DNA of 64,000 nt from Hirsutella rhossiliensis (GCF_020360975.1 NW_025408669.1:6634001-6698000); one strand, 5' to 3'. Positions 34,079 to 47,183 are shown, numbered from the stretch's first letter. The notes: generated by a model not told the origin, from the letters alone. Translations and numbers: made by a program.

Positions 34079-36010
34079 TTAGTGCCATTGGGAGGCGTGG
34101 CCGTCGTACACCTTTCTCGGCGCCGTTGCCCACCCGGTCTCGTATTGACGTGGCTGGGCGGGCCGCCACTGCCCGGTTCTCGGATCCTGTTCCTGCGGCT
34201 GCCCAGTTCCCATGCCTTGAGCAGCCAGTGGTCCCTCCATGGCCCTCAAGGGGGGCAGTCTTTCGCCACTGCCCGACGAGGCAGCAGACGGCGGTCGTAC
34301 CGGGCCCCCGTACCCCGAGGCCCCCGGCAGGGATGCCAAGACTGGCGGCGGTGGGCCGACTGACGCCCCGTAGACTGGTGTCGAAAAATCGGGGCGGTCG
34401 TCTGTTCTTCGGCGTTGGGCCGGTCGTTCTGCCGACGATGGATCGCTCGCGTATCCCTGAGACGGCGTCGGCATATGTGCGTGCTGTCCTGGGCTCCTCT
34501 CCGCATGCGAATCCGAGCCTTGTTCCGAAGGGCTTGCTGGCCCGCCGGCATGCTGATGAATGCCCGGCGTCCGCGCCACAATCTCCCTCAGCCGGTTGCG
34601 GTCATCTCGATAAAAGTCTCGCTGCCGCTTGAGGTCATCAATCTCCTCCATCATCTGCTGCCGCTCGTCCTTGAGATCCTGGAGCTGTCTCAGGTTCTCC
34701 TCTTGCATCGTCTTCTTTTTCCTGCGGTGCCTCGTCGACGCCTTGGCGTTGCGCTGGCGCTTTTCGTCTGCCTTCTTGGACGCTTGCGAGTAGTCGACCT
34801 GAACAGGGATCGGCGTGTCGGAGCCCGGCAACGTCATGAACGCCTGCTGTCCGTCTGCGCTGCCCATACCTCCCCCGACGCCAGATCTGCGCATTGCGTC
34901 TGACCACAACGCCGACCCTTCCCCCGGTCCTCCAATGGCTGAGAGGGGTCGGCTGGGTGGTGCCCCATGCTGAAACTGCGGAGGCGCATGCAACGACTGA
35001 TGGCGGGTATGCGAAGGCGCGTATGAGACGTCACCGCCGCGTGCTGAAGGCTGCGCCGGCGCTCTGGGGGATGTCGTCAGCGAAGAAATCAGAGCTCTCC
35101 CGGGGCCGTACTGAGGCCCAGGGTGTTGTCGGGTGTCCTCAGCCTCTGTCGCATAGGGGCGCTTGGCGGAAGAGGAAGCGGAAACAAGCGAGTGCGGCCG
35201 CAACTCCCTTTCGTGAGACGGAATAGCCTGAGACGGGCCTGAAGCTCGTGGAAGCCCGGGACTCGATGTCTTTCTGGGGTCGTTCCCCGCAGGAAATGGG
35301 TAGGCAGTGGCAGGCGAGTTGCGCCCAGAGGACGATGGCCGTCCGAGCGGGGTCAAGTTGCCGACGGGAGAACCTGTATGCGAGACCAGTCCCGTATGGG
35401 TTGGAAAGAATGATCTCGGGCCATGAAATGTCCGTGATGAATGCGCCACTGCCGAGCCGCCGTCGCCCTCCCTCGTTCGCGAAGAGAACGGGCGAGAGCT
35501 ATCTGGCGCCGCGAGCCGCGGTTCAGATGGATTCAGAATGTTGTGAACCCCTAAAGCTTTGGCAGAAGGATATTGTGACCGGCCACCACCTTCTGCGGCA
35601 GGCACGCCGACCGAACCCGAGCGAACGGTTCCGCCACCGGGAGGCGGCACATGCTGGTGAGGGGATCCCTCTTCGTGCCCGACGGGGGATCCTGAAGACC
35701 GGCGAGAAGCAGGGCGAGGCACAGGCCCCCTCTGCGACATCGAGACCTGATCCCCTACGTATTCCTGGTCCGCAGGACCGGCACATTGAACTTCTGCGCT
35801 GTATATCGAAGACTCTTCTGCCAAATGTTTCGGGAAACACTTCAGGGGGGGGCCGACGGGTCGCCCCTGAGGCGTAGGCGGGCTTCGAGGCGAGTTGGGC
35901 GTCGTAGCGGCCGTAAAGTCGGTGGCCACAGAGACGGGGCTGTCTTGGACAAACGTCGCCTGCTGCCACAGGCCTGCCGACGGACGCGCCAGGATGGACA
36001 GGGACGGGCT
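34079..36010 (-). CDS. bZIP transcription factor (5' exon unresolved)
   Basis: One open frame runs from an in-frame TAG at 36028-36026 down to the stop at 34079. The bZIP region is at about 34580-34790: basic region KRQRNAKASTRHRRKK, followed by a zipper-like coiled coil with NLRQLQDLKDERQQMMEEI and DDLKRQRDFYRDDRNRLREI. The Asn-Ala-x-Ala-Ser spacing of the basic region fits DNA contact residues of bZIPs. Both flanks are long, Pro/Ser/Gly-rich and disordered, with a DYSQASKKADEK lead-in and a conserved tail ending HASQWH. The first in-frame ATG is at 35740, but clearly protein-like Ser-Pro-rich sequence (TTPNSPRSPPTP) extends upstream of it. An acceptor AG at 36019 or 36011 probably joins an upstream exon. 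No ATG exists on this strand in any frame between about 36000 and 36680, so that exon must lie further away. The start given is the acceptor, not a start codon. Confidence 0.78.
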   Translation of the reverse strand, partial: SPSLSILARPSAGLWQQATFVQDSPVSVATDFTAATTPNSPRSPPTPQGRPVGPPLKCFPKHLAEESSIYSAEVQCAGPADQEYVGDQVSMSQRGPVPRPASRRSSGSPVGHEEGSPHQHVPPPGGGTVRSGSVGVPAAEGGGRSQYPSAKALGVHNILNPSEPRLAAPDSSRPFSSRTREGDGGSAVAHSSRTFHGPRSFFPTHTGLVSHTGSPVGNLTPLGRPSSSGRNSPATAYPFPAGNDPRKTSSPGLPRASGPSQAIPSHERELRPHSLVSASSSAKRPYATEAEDTRQHPGPQYGPGRALISSLTTSPRAPAQPSARGGDVSYAPSHTRHQSLHAPPQFQHGAPPSRPLSAIGGPGEGSALWSDAMRRSGVGGGMGSADGQQAFMTLPGSDTPIPVQVDYSQASKKADEKRQRNAKASTRHRRKKKTMQEENLRQLQDLKDERQQMMEEIDDLKRQRDFYRDDRNRLREIVARTPGIHQHAGGPASPSEQGSDSHAERSPGQHAHMPTPSQGYASDPSSAERPAQRRRTDDRPDFSTPVYGASVGPPPPVLASLPGASGYGGPVRPPSAASSGSGERLPPLRAMEGPLAAQGMGTGQPQEQDPRTGQWRPAQPRQYETGWATAPRKVYDGHASQWH

Positions 36011-39000
36011 CTGCGCGGCTGGGAGCTACGCCCACAAAATCCCAGCTGCCTCGTTATCGGAGGATCAGATAGAGATTGCACTTGGGTGGACGAGTTGGAC
36101 GTGACCTGTGAGTCAGCCTTGTCGAGGTTGGAGAGTAAAGCTGCGACCCGAACAAGCGCGAGTGCGAAGGACAATGCCGAAGGGCCTACGCGATCGCTCG
36201 GGGGACGGTATTGCAGAAAGAAAGTCCGAGGTTCAGGAGGCGAGGCGTGAAGAGTGTTTTTTGTTCGACGAATGGAGCCGGCAGTCGAGAGGAAATCGTC
36301 GAGTGTGCGTAGGCAACAACCCCCGTGGGTACACCAAGGGCCGCTCCCCTCGTCAGCCCGACCAGTGGCGGTGACCCCCCAAATTGCGAGCCAGAGAGAG
36401 TCGTGGTCCGGCAAACAGGCGACCTCGACGTGCTCTCAGCTTTCGCTGGGGTTGACACAAGGTATGCCGGCCGCCTCGTCTCCTGAGCAGCGACGACAGC
36501 AGCAGTCAGTCCAAGTGTCTCGTCGTTTGCTGGCCGGCAACCCAAGTTCTCGTAGAATAGAGAAGGGGCAGTGACGAGATGGTTCGAGAAGCGTCGAGAT
36601 GGATTCGCGTCTGGCGTGAAGAGGGCAATGGCAAGCCTCGAAGTGACGATGGGTTCGATCGGATTTTACAAACTATCGTCAGTCATGCTCAGTCCCGCTT
36701 CCTGTGCCAAAGGTGGACTAGAAGAAGAGGCAGGAATGGGTCGGTAAGGGATAAGCATGAATGGCGAGAATAGGCCGGAGCTGCTAAGGAGACAAGGGAC
36801 GGGGTAGAGTGCCTTGCCAATCAAAGGACCTTGGCCCCCTACTGGCTTGTCGAGGCAGTGGTATAGAGCAAGGGGACAGTGCCAATGGCAAAGGCCCAAG
36901 CTAGATGGCAACGAGCCAGATGAAGTCAGCCACTGGACGAATGTTAATAGTCAGGCCATCCACCGGCACCCGACCAATTCCGCAGCGCCTGGCCCGCCGG
37001 TTCCCTTGCCGTTCCCCAGCTCACGGTGTCTCACGACTGGCGAGCAGTGCGGTGAGGGGTGGAGGCAAAAGGGGGCAGGTTTTAGAGGCAAAAAGGAAGA
37101 GATGCGGAGAGCCGTCGCAGTGTTGGGCTCCGCGTGGGAGGAACAACACAGACCGGGGTTGATGGGACTGGCTCATGGGTCGCCAACTCTCTCACTCATC
37201 AATACTTTGACTGCAAAGTACACGCGTACTGTACTCGTACATGGCAGCCAGATTGACAGGGGGTGTCATCTGTTTGCCAGACGCTGCGCGGTGCTACTGT
37301 GAGCCTTTGATCCCCCCTCCCCCCGGTAGCAGGAGGCAGGGTTTGGATGGTTGGGTGGTGGCCAGGCCGGGTTTCTGGTGGCGGCTGCAATTTTCCCTCG
37401 GTCCCTGTCGTGCTGGAGATGTGTCGAGCCACCAGCCCCAGCGGAAGCTTCCTAGGACATTCGATGGGCGAAAAAGGAAAGACTGGAACTACCCGGTTCG
37501 GCTCATCCGAAAGCTGCGGTTACAATGTTCCCTGCATGCGTGCAAGTAGGGAGTATTCCCACGAGCTTGATATAACGTGCGCATCCCCGCAGACATGTTC
37601 AAGACGCACGTGTTGTGTATGGGCAGCGCCGAGCGTCCTGGCAGCCCAGAGACGCCGTACGGGTCCATGGCCGAACGGAGCTTTCGATGGTGGTTGCCAT
37701 TCTGGACAGCAAGGCGAGCGAAAAGATGAAGATGTTCACGGTCGATGGACTTTCCGAGATGGCTGGCGATGCACTCTCCCTTGTGCCCAAAGGGGACAAT
37801 GACGAAGTCACCGGCAACCCCAGCTAGCAGGGCTTGCTGACGATGGCGGTCAGCAAAGAAGACGCAAGACAGGGCCGTGGGAGGCTAAGATGGAAGAAGC
37901 AGCGCCATGGCCGAATCAGGTACCGGGCCCTGGCCAGGCCACAAGCACATGAGAGTTAATGCAGACATGGTCGGGATGCAGAAGCGGCAACGGGATTTCC
38001 AGACGACCGGTCGACAGCACTAGTGTTGGGTGCCCGAGTGGGTCGAGGTCCAAGACGCAAGTTGAGCCGCCTCATCAAGCGGGCTGGACGGCCACATGCC
38101 CGAAGAGAAGGGGGGCGGGAAAGCAATGGTCTCGAGGCTGCAGGCGTGCAGGGCGCCGTGCAGCAGAGAGACAAGAGACGGAGAGGCCTCTTACGCCCGC
38201 CGCATGCACGTATGTAGATGGCACAATGCCTCGTTGCGTGCTCGACAAGCGCTGCCATGGCCGTCGTTGCCAGCCAGCCAGCGGATGCTTGGGCGGTCCC
38301 CGGAGCCGTTGCTCGAGCTCTCGAGACTCGGCGGCTGCGGTCGTACATTGGCGGCGGCTGGCGGCAATGGCGCGTTGCTCGAATTGTATGTACGACAGCG
38401 GAGATGAGCGTGGATGGCGGGTAGTTCCAGAGCGCACGCGGCCCAACCCTTGGCCTGGGGAGCCAATTTTCCGACCTGTTGCGATGAAATGAGGCAATGT
38501 GGCCCCGGCGAGGGGTGAAAGGAGGGCGCTGACGACACCCCGTGCATCGTGGCCGGCACTCGCAGGCGTGTCTGTCCGTTGGTGTATCTTGGAGTACTCC
38601 GTACACAAGTACTCGATATGTGGTCGTGTGTGCAGGCCGACGTGATGCAGACAAGGGGAAACGCGAGATGCTTCGTGATGATGCCCTTTTTTTCCTTCTT
38701 TCGAGGGAAGGGTCGGTAGGTACTTGGAACTCGGTACGGAGTACGTACTCGATACACAACTGCTAAAACTCCTTCCCTTGCTTCGCTCTCGTTACACCCC
38801 CTCCAAGGCCTATCCCCACGCCTTGGTGTTCTCATTGCCGGGATCGGCCCCCCCCAATGCCATCCCATCTCCAACACAATAGGCTGGCCAAATATCCCGT
38901 GCTTGCTGCCATTTCTAACAGCCGTCTGCCTGCCGATGCCGTCATCCTAGCGTCATGCTGCGGCGGCGGGCGAAGCAAGAGTCGAATGCTTTCTTGCAGT

Positions 39001-42000
39001 AGCCCTGGCGAAGAAGAGGCCAGTGTACCCAGCCAAGTACCTACCTACTCTGCCGAGACCGACCTACTTTTCTCTACAGCATGTACATCGTTGTAGGTAC
39101 TCAGTACCTACCTGCAAGTCTTGCTCCTCGTTGGGTCGGCACGCCTGTGGTTTTCTGCAGTTCCACGCGAGACATGTTTCTACCTTTTCCACGTCGGCTT
39201 CCAACTCTTCCTCCGTTGGACAAGACCGGGCCGCAGAGTGTCTGTCTGCGTGCACAGGGCATCGCAAGGCGCCCAATCTCTGCTGCAAAATACAGAGGCA
39301 CTGAGTAATCTACGGTTGTACCCTTGCCTTGCCTGGGCCAGGCACCCTCGGAAGTGTGCCTGCGGTAGTACCTTGTCTTCGGTCTGGATCTGCCAGTACA
39401 TCATCACATCAGTCTACAGTGTACCGTCTGTGCCTGGACGCTTGGAGTGCATTAGCCTCATGTAGGGAGGCAGGACGCTATGCCGTCGTCGAAACCAACG
39501 CTCGTCGAGACACTGTCGAGTCAAGCTAAAAGCCATGGAGAAAATGACGACTCACCAAGGCCATGTGCTTTTGCGAACAAGTGCGTGCAAAGTGCGGATA
39601 GCCATCCAGAGTACCGCCAGGTCACGAGCACGTGCCTCTCGTATCGTTTCCTTTCCCCTGCTTTCTCCTTCCTTCCTTTTTCTCCTCTATTCATCTTCTC
39701 GTCCCTCGTCCCTTGCACCTCTTTTCGCCTGCTAGGCCGGGCACGTCAGAGCAAAAAGAGAGGGAAGAGACTCCGTGCGCCGCATAGACTCGGCTAGCGG
39801 CTGACGAGCATATCTCTCCTGCTGGCTACGTGTCTCGCATGGCGGGTGATCCGTGCTGTCGTCAAATCGATCGTCGACGGCATCACCCACATACGCACAT
39901 ACATGCAAAAGTTGCAGCTTCGGAATAGCCCACCACGTATCACCCCGCGATACGTTGTACGAACGCTAATCAATACTCTCCTAGCCCCGTCGGATTATTG
40001 GCTTCCTCCCAGAGGTCAGACGGTTCACAGCATGCGTGGCCGACTTCCATCCCCTACCCCTGGCTCAATATGCGACCCAGGGTATGCTGCCGCTACCGGA
40101 TCCGACGCCGTGGTTAGAGCTCGACTCTGCCCCGGAGCTTGCGTCAGGATACCTCTGGGCAGTCTGCCGCCGTTATTCGCATGGGAAAAGTCTTCCATCA
40201 TATTGATCGTCGCTCCGCCAATGACTACCGTTGAGACAGCACCGAATGGGCAAGAGAAAAAGAAGCATGTGCAGCCCAACACGACTCCTCTCAAGCGTGC
40301 CAATCAATTTCTCGACAGGCCAACCACACTCGGCTGCAGGGGGGTTACTGTTCGACCGGGCTCATGCTACTCCGTACTCAGCCTGCAGCCCCGTTCTCGT
40401 CGTATAATCACCAGCCCACAATACGGTCCCCCCCCCCAGTCATGACAATGGCGAGCAGTGATTGCCATGGGCCATGAATGCACACGGTGCACGTCACCGC
40501 CAAAGAACCGGGGAAATGAGGTGTCAAATGAAATCAGCTTTGGGCAGGGGCTGTCCAACAAGGGAAAATATCATCCCTCAACCGACTGCGTTCCCCATCC
40601 TCCTTCCTGGTGTGGCATGAAAAGGACCCTCGTTGCTCAAAATGAGGAGAGCCCAACCACTAAGCCGGACTCGGAGAGCGTATCCGTACAGCACGCACGA
40701 ACGACTCAAAGCAAGGTGAAACGAGGAGAGACAGAGAGAGACAGGCTCTATTGGTAAGGGGGTGGTCTGGGACATTGGGCTCTGTTCATGGGCCGACCCG
40801 ATTTCTCAGTACCGACTTGGTGTTTGCATTTTGAGAGCAATAAATATTTACCGTCACTCTCACTCAGGCTAACTCCCATTGCCGAGTAGGGAAACTGCAT
40901 GTCCAAAGGTTCACGGATCCTCATGTCTTGTCCGATCGCCAGCCAACCTGCAGGTGCATGGCTGCATGAAGCAAGATGTGACGCAGCAGCTGCAGACCGG
41001 TTTGAGATTGGACCGAGATCGAGAAAAAGGAAGGGTCAAAGAGAAATAGGCTTCCGCTGGTAAAGTAGCAGACAAAGCCTGAAGAAATGCAGCCATGTCA
41101 CTCAACGACCCACAACAGCTGTCACGGAGCCGAAGCTCTTTTTGTTCTTGCATGGCGCATTTCCCCCTGGCCTTGAAACCCTTTTCGGGCCTGTTTCAGA
41201 ATCATATTGATGTGTTCGCTGGTTCCTTATAAATACGGCATCTCCACGACCTAGTCTGTCTCTAGGCACATGTTCTCGATCGCAGGGGTAATTGGAAAAA
41301 GGAGCGAAAAGATCCCCAGCCAAGGTCGAAGAGAACTCTCTACGCAGACAAGCGTCTTGTCAACAACGCAAGAGGTGTCGAGCCGCCGATGGGGCCGCAT
41401 GGCATGCATTGCGTCTGCAGCGCTGGGTGTGAGGCAGCCAGGGTCCTGTCGCCTTTGCCGGTTCATGCGGGGGATGCCTGACTGTGACTTGACGAGGTCA
41501 TCAGCTCAAGGCAGCAGGCACGAGACGCACGCAAGCAAGAGGCCTCTCCTTGCCCAGTTGAGAGCACAATGCCGAGGTGGATGGCATCGCAGGGCCCAGA
41601 GGCGAGATGCCAAGTGCCAGTATTTCAGCATTCGTCTGCAGCTGTATGCATCGTGTCCTCGGCACCCAGGGAGACCAGTGCCAACGTGGTCACGCTCTAC
41701 AGCCAATAGAGCCAACCTCCGTCATTCACATTGGTGCCCGATATCAGCCTGATAGACGTTCCAAATTGGCCTCGGGTTCCAATGGCCCTTTCTTTTGCTC
41801 GTTGACCCGAAGCGATCTAGTCGACGATGACTGCAGCTACTCTTTGAGACGGTGCACGGGGATTTCACAGCGACCCGACTTGGGCAATGTGGTTGGCCAA
41901 GTAGACTCAGTGTCTCAGCCCTTCCGGCTTCCCCGGGCTTGCCAACGATGAGACAAACATGGCACTGTACTCGAGTTAAAGGGCCGAGATGCCAGTTGCG

Positions 42001-42911
42001 CGCCGGCGACGGCTGTGCAGTGTTGGTACGCGTCTTGCCATAGCCACGTGAAGAGCTTGGTTGGCTGAAGAGCCGTGGCTATGTGCAGGCCGTCAAATGC
42101 ACGGCGAGTCAAGCGCGCATCCTGTCGAGGCGTTAAATGCCTTATCACATCCATCCCTTTAGGAGCTGTCTGATATCTTTCGCTCCCGTCACTTTCTGAA
42201 ATGAGAGGGTCACTACGCAGAGCGACCTGTCGCCTGTACCATGGGGGCTGCCGATCGATCCCAGGATGGGCATCATCGCGAGCTCACGCACTGCCGGGCA
42301 CAGGATTCGCAGCCGTGTGCTTGCAACCAATCATTGGGATCAAGCTCTTCTGGCGCGGTTGACTAGCCCGTGGCCGCTACCGGCTGGTTGGCTTTTCCCG
42401 ACAACGATGATTTCATTGTGGCCAGTTCAGCCAGCCCCTCTCAAGACAGAGGCAGCGTGAAGGCCCTGGCGCTAGCTATAGCGACGCGACGGACCAATTC
42501 ACCCGGAATGGCTGGTTTGGCACGAGCTGGAGCTCCCGCGCGAATGGGAGGAGAATCAATAGTGATGATGGCGAGTTGAACCACTATCAACCACGGCCTG
42601 GGGAGAGCCAAGGGTCGGGTCCCCCCTTTTTTTAACTCCGTATATGCTAGCAAGAGACTGGGTTGATGCCCGTGACTCTTCAGCAGAGGCTTTTGCTTGG
42701 TGATTCCATCTACTTGCGGAAGCTCCCGGTCGCTCACGAACGCCCATCTCAGACACACGAGCTCTTCTCCACTCGAGCTCTCCTCCACTCGTCGTCTCCT
42801 GGCCATCAACCCCACACTGCCCCCTCTCAACCTCTCTCCGCCACAAGTTTCAGCTGCGCAGCCAGAAAGATTCGTCAACAAATTGAGACTCACCGGGTGG
42901 AGACTGACGAG
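36011..42911. other. gene-poor interval of about 7 kb
   Basis: Left part holds the bZIP leader, introns and promoter. ACTCCGTA/TACGGAGTA motifs occur at 38594-38604, 38734-38744 and 40369-40380, and TACCTA-type repeats cluster at about 39027-39115. A TTATAAATA box at about 41228 lies 40 nt before an ATG that opens an unrecognised 160-codon frame (41270-41752). The right end is the promoter of the SMP-30 gene. No gene is supported. Confidence 0.45.
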
Positions 42912-43926
42912 ATGACGGACAAGTGGACGGTCGAGTCGCCCTGGCTGGAGCTGCACTGCGCCCTGGGCGAGGGGCCCTTTTACGAGAAGGCGGCTCATGC
43001 GATCCGCTTCGTCGATATCAAGAAGAAACAGGTGCATACCGTGTCACTCGACCAGGGGCTCTCGTCGCTGCAGACGATCCAGCTCGACGTCTGCCCCACC
43101 GTCACGTCGGATATCCAAGGCGTGGACCCGCGAGAGCGGATCCTGCTGGGTGTCAAGCATGGAGTTGCCATACTGCATCGCGAGACGGGCACGTACGAGA
43201 TGCTGGCGCGCTTTGGCGAGCCGGACAACGAGCGTCTGCGCAGCAACGACGGGGCATGCGACCCGCACGGGAGGTTTTGGCTCGGCAGCATGACCGACTT
43301 TGGCCTGGGAGAGATGCAGCCTGAAGGTACAGTACTGTCAAAGGATATCGCCCCCCCGGCACACGTTGCTCACCGCATCCATCCCATGCGCTCGCTGGCT
43401 GGCTGACTCTTGATTCGCTCCAGGCTCCCTCTTCCGTTTCAGCCACACCGGCCGCGATGACGAGGTGATGAAGGGGCTCACGATCCCCAACTCGGTCGGG
43501 TGGTCGCCCGACGGCAGGGCCATGTACTTTACGCACTCCAAAGCCCGCCAGATCCTGGCCTGGGACTACGACCCGTCGTCGGGCGCCCTTGCGCGGCAGC
43601 GCCTCTTCTACCAGCACGCCGGGCATGGCGAGCCCGACGGCTTCCGCATCGACGTGGACGGCAACCTCTGGAGCGCCGTGTACGGCGAGGGGCTGGTGCT
43701 CAAGATCAGCCCGCGGGGCGACGTGATTGGGCGGGTGACGCTGCCGACGCGAAACGTAACCTGCGTGCAGTTTGCGGGGACGGAGCTGGTCATCACGTCG
43801 GCGGCGGACGAGGCTGAGGATGCCGACTCGGTGAGCAGGCGGCATGGCGGTGCCGTCTTCAGGGTGGACGTGGGCACGCGGGGGCTGGAGCTCTTCGAGT
43901 TCGTGATGGGTCCGCGTAGGAAATGA
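42912..43926 (+). CDS. SMP-30/gluconolactonase/regucalcin-like hydrolase
   Basis: Predicted 305-residue protein; exons 42912-43326 and 43424-43926 with a 97-nt intron (GTACAG...CTCCAG) that splits the GSLFRF strand. This six-bladed beta-propeller family includes metal-dependent lactonases such as gluconolactonase and regucalcin. All four expected divalent-metal ligands are visible at near-canonical spacing: E20 (ALGEGPFYE), N112 (LRSNDGACDPHGRFW), N161 (IPNSVGWSPDG) and D210 (DGFRIDVDGNLWSA). Length matches the family. There is no signal peptide, so it is probably cytosolic. The frame is open further upstream, but MTDKWTVESPWLELHC is the usual N-terminal edge of the domain. The exact lactone substrate is unknown. 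No sugar-catabolism neighbours are present to narrow it down. Confidence 0.93.
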
Positions 43927-45462
43927 GGCGCGACATTTAATCATGTCTGACGCATCATGTGTGAGCGGGTGTCTCAGTGGAGCTCGTGCAAGGACATGGC
44001 CGCCGGGCAACAGAGGGTCCCCCAGGGAAGAGAAACGCCGACATGGACGATTCGGGGCCATTGGGCATGCGGATCCTCGCCCCATGACGAGACTGCGGGA
44101 CGCGTCAACCTGAACCTGAGGCAAACAGTGCACCTCGACGGCCTCTCGGCAGGGTTCCATCGCGACGGTCGGTCTTGAGGCCCCCCCCCTGTCCCCAGGC
44201 GATGCACGACGAACCCCACAATCGGTGACGCCGCCCATCCCTGCTCGGTCGCGACCGCGTGCTTTGTACCGACCGACGCGGACATCTGGTTCCCGCTGTC
44301 ATGCTTATCTGTCCCATGCGCACCAACGGGCTGGTCGGGAGGTCGTATATGTACACACGGGCGCCGGGGCGTGAGAGAAGGGGAGGAGGGGACAATGGAA
44401 GACGATGGGATTTTAAAAAGGGACACGCCCAGCTCGACGACGGGCTCGTGGCATGATGGCATGCCCCGGCCAGCGGCAGCAGTTCATGCGCGTTCACCGC
44501 CGCCTCACCGCTCCCCCAGATGGGCGGCCGCTGTGCATGCCGGGCCTTCACGTCCGTCTTGTTGCCGCGCGCGCGCACACGTGCTGTATGTATGCGCGGC
44601 AAGGTAGGGCAGCAGGAGGTCCAAGGCCCCTTTGCGCTCGTGCATGCCGTGGCTCCGGCCCAGGCCCTACAGATGGGATACGTGAGCATCTAGACGGAAA
44701 TGCAGACTGCCTGTAGCTGGAACATGCCGAGGAGGTACTGTATAACGGGAGGACGAGTCAGTTGTCATACGGCGTCTCGATATCGCACGCTGATATCTGG
44801 CATGCAGGCACGTGTCTACAGTAGACTTGTCAAGTTGTCATGAGCTCGAGCCCCTGAGCGAGCTACTGTACGGCGTATCGACAGACGAATGCGAAGATGG
44901 AAGCTCCCATCCATTACGAAGACAGCACGGGGAAGAGAAGCATAACCATGCCAGAGGAGAGTACGGGGCGACGAGGCCTTTACACAGCGCAATCGAAGCG
45001 AGAAAGAATCAAACGCCTTTTCAACAAGCAAGAGAGAGGAGGCTGAAGAAAAGGGGGGCCGAGGCAGCATCATGGGCTGCAGCCTTGCCGAGACGGCCTT
45101 GTATGGCATGTACAGCTACCTGGCAAGGCATCCTCGAGCTGATTCGACGACAAGACAAGTCGTCTTGAGCGTCGACGGTTGAGATGTACTGTACATGGCC
45201 GAGGCTTGTACGCGCCGTGTCGGTGGCAGAGCAGGGACCCTGCTCGGAGGTAATGGCATGAAGCCCGCCCACGGCTCCATCGCAATGCTACCGACGCCGT
45301 CCCTTTTGCTTCCCCCGTTTCATCACGCCGCTTCACCTGTCATTTTTTTTTCTTCATTCATCTCCCTCCCAAGGTCTGCGTTGGCGGATAGAGGACGGGC
45401 AGTGTTTGTTCGTGCAGACGCCACCAAATAAACCAAGTTTCTCTGGCCGGGAACGTCAAAGG

Positions 45463-45476
45463 CCCCCCCCCCCCCC
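45463..45476. repeat. C14 homopolymer
   Basis: Uninterrupted run of 14 C. Confidence 0.9.
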
Positions 45477-45719
45477 GGTCCTCGATGACGACGAAAGAGA
45501 AAGTCGATGGTCTCGGTCTTTGTCCCATCACTGCTTCACCGGGGCGGGGGATCCGCGCTCCGCCGAGGAAGGGGGAAGCATCGTCCCGCCCACCCGTTGA
45601 CGGCACGAGGGGGGACAAGACGCTGCTCGGACAGGACCCATCTCCCCACCCGCCGTGTGCTCCTGTGCTTGAAAGCGCCGGGAGGGGGGAGTGGAGAAGA
45701 GGATGTAAAGGGGGCGGAC

Positions 45720-45731
45720 GGGGGGGGGGGG
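45720..45731. repeat. G12 homopolymer
   Basis: Uninterrupted run of 12 G, about 250 bp from the C14 run. The two runs could pair as an inverted repeat. Confidence 0.9.
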
Positions 45732-46765
45732 CAGAACGGGTCGTGAGACTCGGACCGGGCGGCCGTCGTGAAGCCCCTCGCCCGGCGGTCAAAGAGTCGG
45801 AACCTTGGGGCGGGCACGTGGGCGCACTTTGAACGGCAAGGACGAGCGGCCTGTGCTACCGCGCCGAGGAGATGATGGCTTGCGCCGTCTCAGCCGACGG
45901 CCCTGCGCCCCATGAGAGGAGGCTTGACGCCCCGTCTCTCTCTCTCCCCCTGCCTCTCTCTCACTGACTCACCGGCTCTCTCTCTTTCAGCCTCGGCTCT
46001 ACTCGACACGCCTCGCTGAAGATAATGTCGCTCGTCCATGGCCCGTTCCATCGTCGGTTGCCTCCCGTGCTCGACCTCGACGAGGCAGATACTACAGACC
46101 CTTTGCCTCCTCATCCGCTTCCCTCCCGTTCCTTGGCAGGGTACGAAAGCACAGGGAATCAACCCCGGACCTTCGTCGGGGGTGCCACGAGGGGCCACGC
46201 AGGCCCCGCTTACTTGACCTCGCGCAAGAAGAGAGGGGCGGGCATCCCAGCTCCCCGGGCAGCCTCGTCCTCCCTCGATCCACTCGTCGACGGCCGATGT
46301 TAAAGACCGGGTCCTTCCCGCCCCCGCCCCGGCATCCTCTCCGGCTTGCCACTTCAAGCCGTCGGGGACAGCTTGGCGGTCTGCTGCTCCACCAACTGCC
46401 TCCCCCTTCCACTCCTCTTCTTCCCTCTCCTCCCCCACGTCGGACGATGCTGGGGAGGGGAGGAGGAGAAAGGGGGTGCGGCGAGCGGCACCTCGTTGCT
46501 CTGCCACGGAGCATGGGCCTTTTTTGTCATCCGTCGTGATCTGTTTGTCGTGCCTTGCCTATCCCATCATAGCCGGGAAAGGGGGGACCGTGGCACCCGG
46601 GGAGGGGAAGAAGGGAGACAGACAGACTGAGAGACTGGGAGAGGGCGTCCCTAGACGATTCCAGCGTGCCGTACAAAAAATATGCCACGCAAAAATAGGG
46701 GGTGGGGAATCAAAGGCCGGCGAAGAAACAGCATATATGGCTCATGGGGGAATCAAACCATGTAC

Positions 46766-46782
46766 CATCATCATCATCATCA
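46766..46782. repeat. (CAT)n microsatellite
   Basis: Five CAT units plus a partial unit, running into CCGCCG repeats. Confidence 0.85.
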
Positions 46783-47025
46783 CCGCCGCCGCCCCCTCCC
46801 CCTCCCCTTCAGCCTGGCCGCCGCAATGGGTCCCCCGGCCCGAACCAACGGCCCGCATGACGCCGCCCAGCAGCAAGCAGCGCGTCCATCCATTCGTCGG
46901 TCCTGGCTGCGTTGCTGACGGGCCGGGCCTCGGTAGGGCGGGCGGGCGGTGGCGCACAAGGAGCCCGACAAAGCGTATTCACGACATGCTCTTCTTCACT
47001 CCTCGCTTTTTGCTTTGTTCCTCTA

Positions 47026-47048
47026 CTGCTGCTGCTGCTGCTGCTGCT
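47026..47048. repeat. (CTG)n microsatellite
   Basis: Seven CTG units plus a partial unit. Confidence 0.9.
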
Positions 47049-47183
47049 CCATTCGCCTCCTCCCCGAGCCCTTCAGCCTTGTCAGCACAGTCGAGGCAGG
47101 GAGGGAGACGGCCATCCCAGGCGGGACCCACGAAGCCTCTGCGCAACAGAGCTGCGCTCTCCCCTATTTTCCACGCAGAGGCC

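Noticed and set aside
41270..41752. 160-codon frame 40 nt after a TTATAAATA box
   Set aside because: The promoter-like box is suggestive, but the translation has no domain, no signal peptide and no conserved pattern.
45935..46020. CT-rich sequence ending TTTCAG, like an intron 3' end
   Set aside because: No coding frame on either side supports a splice; it reads as simple CT-rich repeat.
46130..46200. GGTTGATTCCC-like T-arm on the minus strand
   Set aside because: TTG replaces TTC in the T-loop, and no D or anticodon arm can be drawn.
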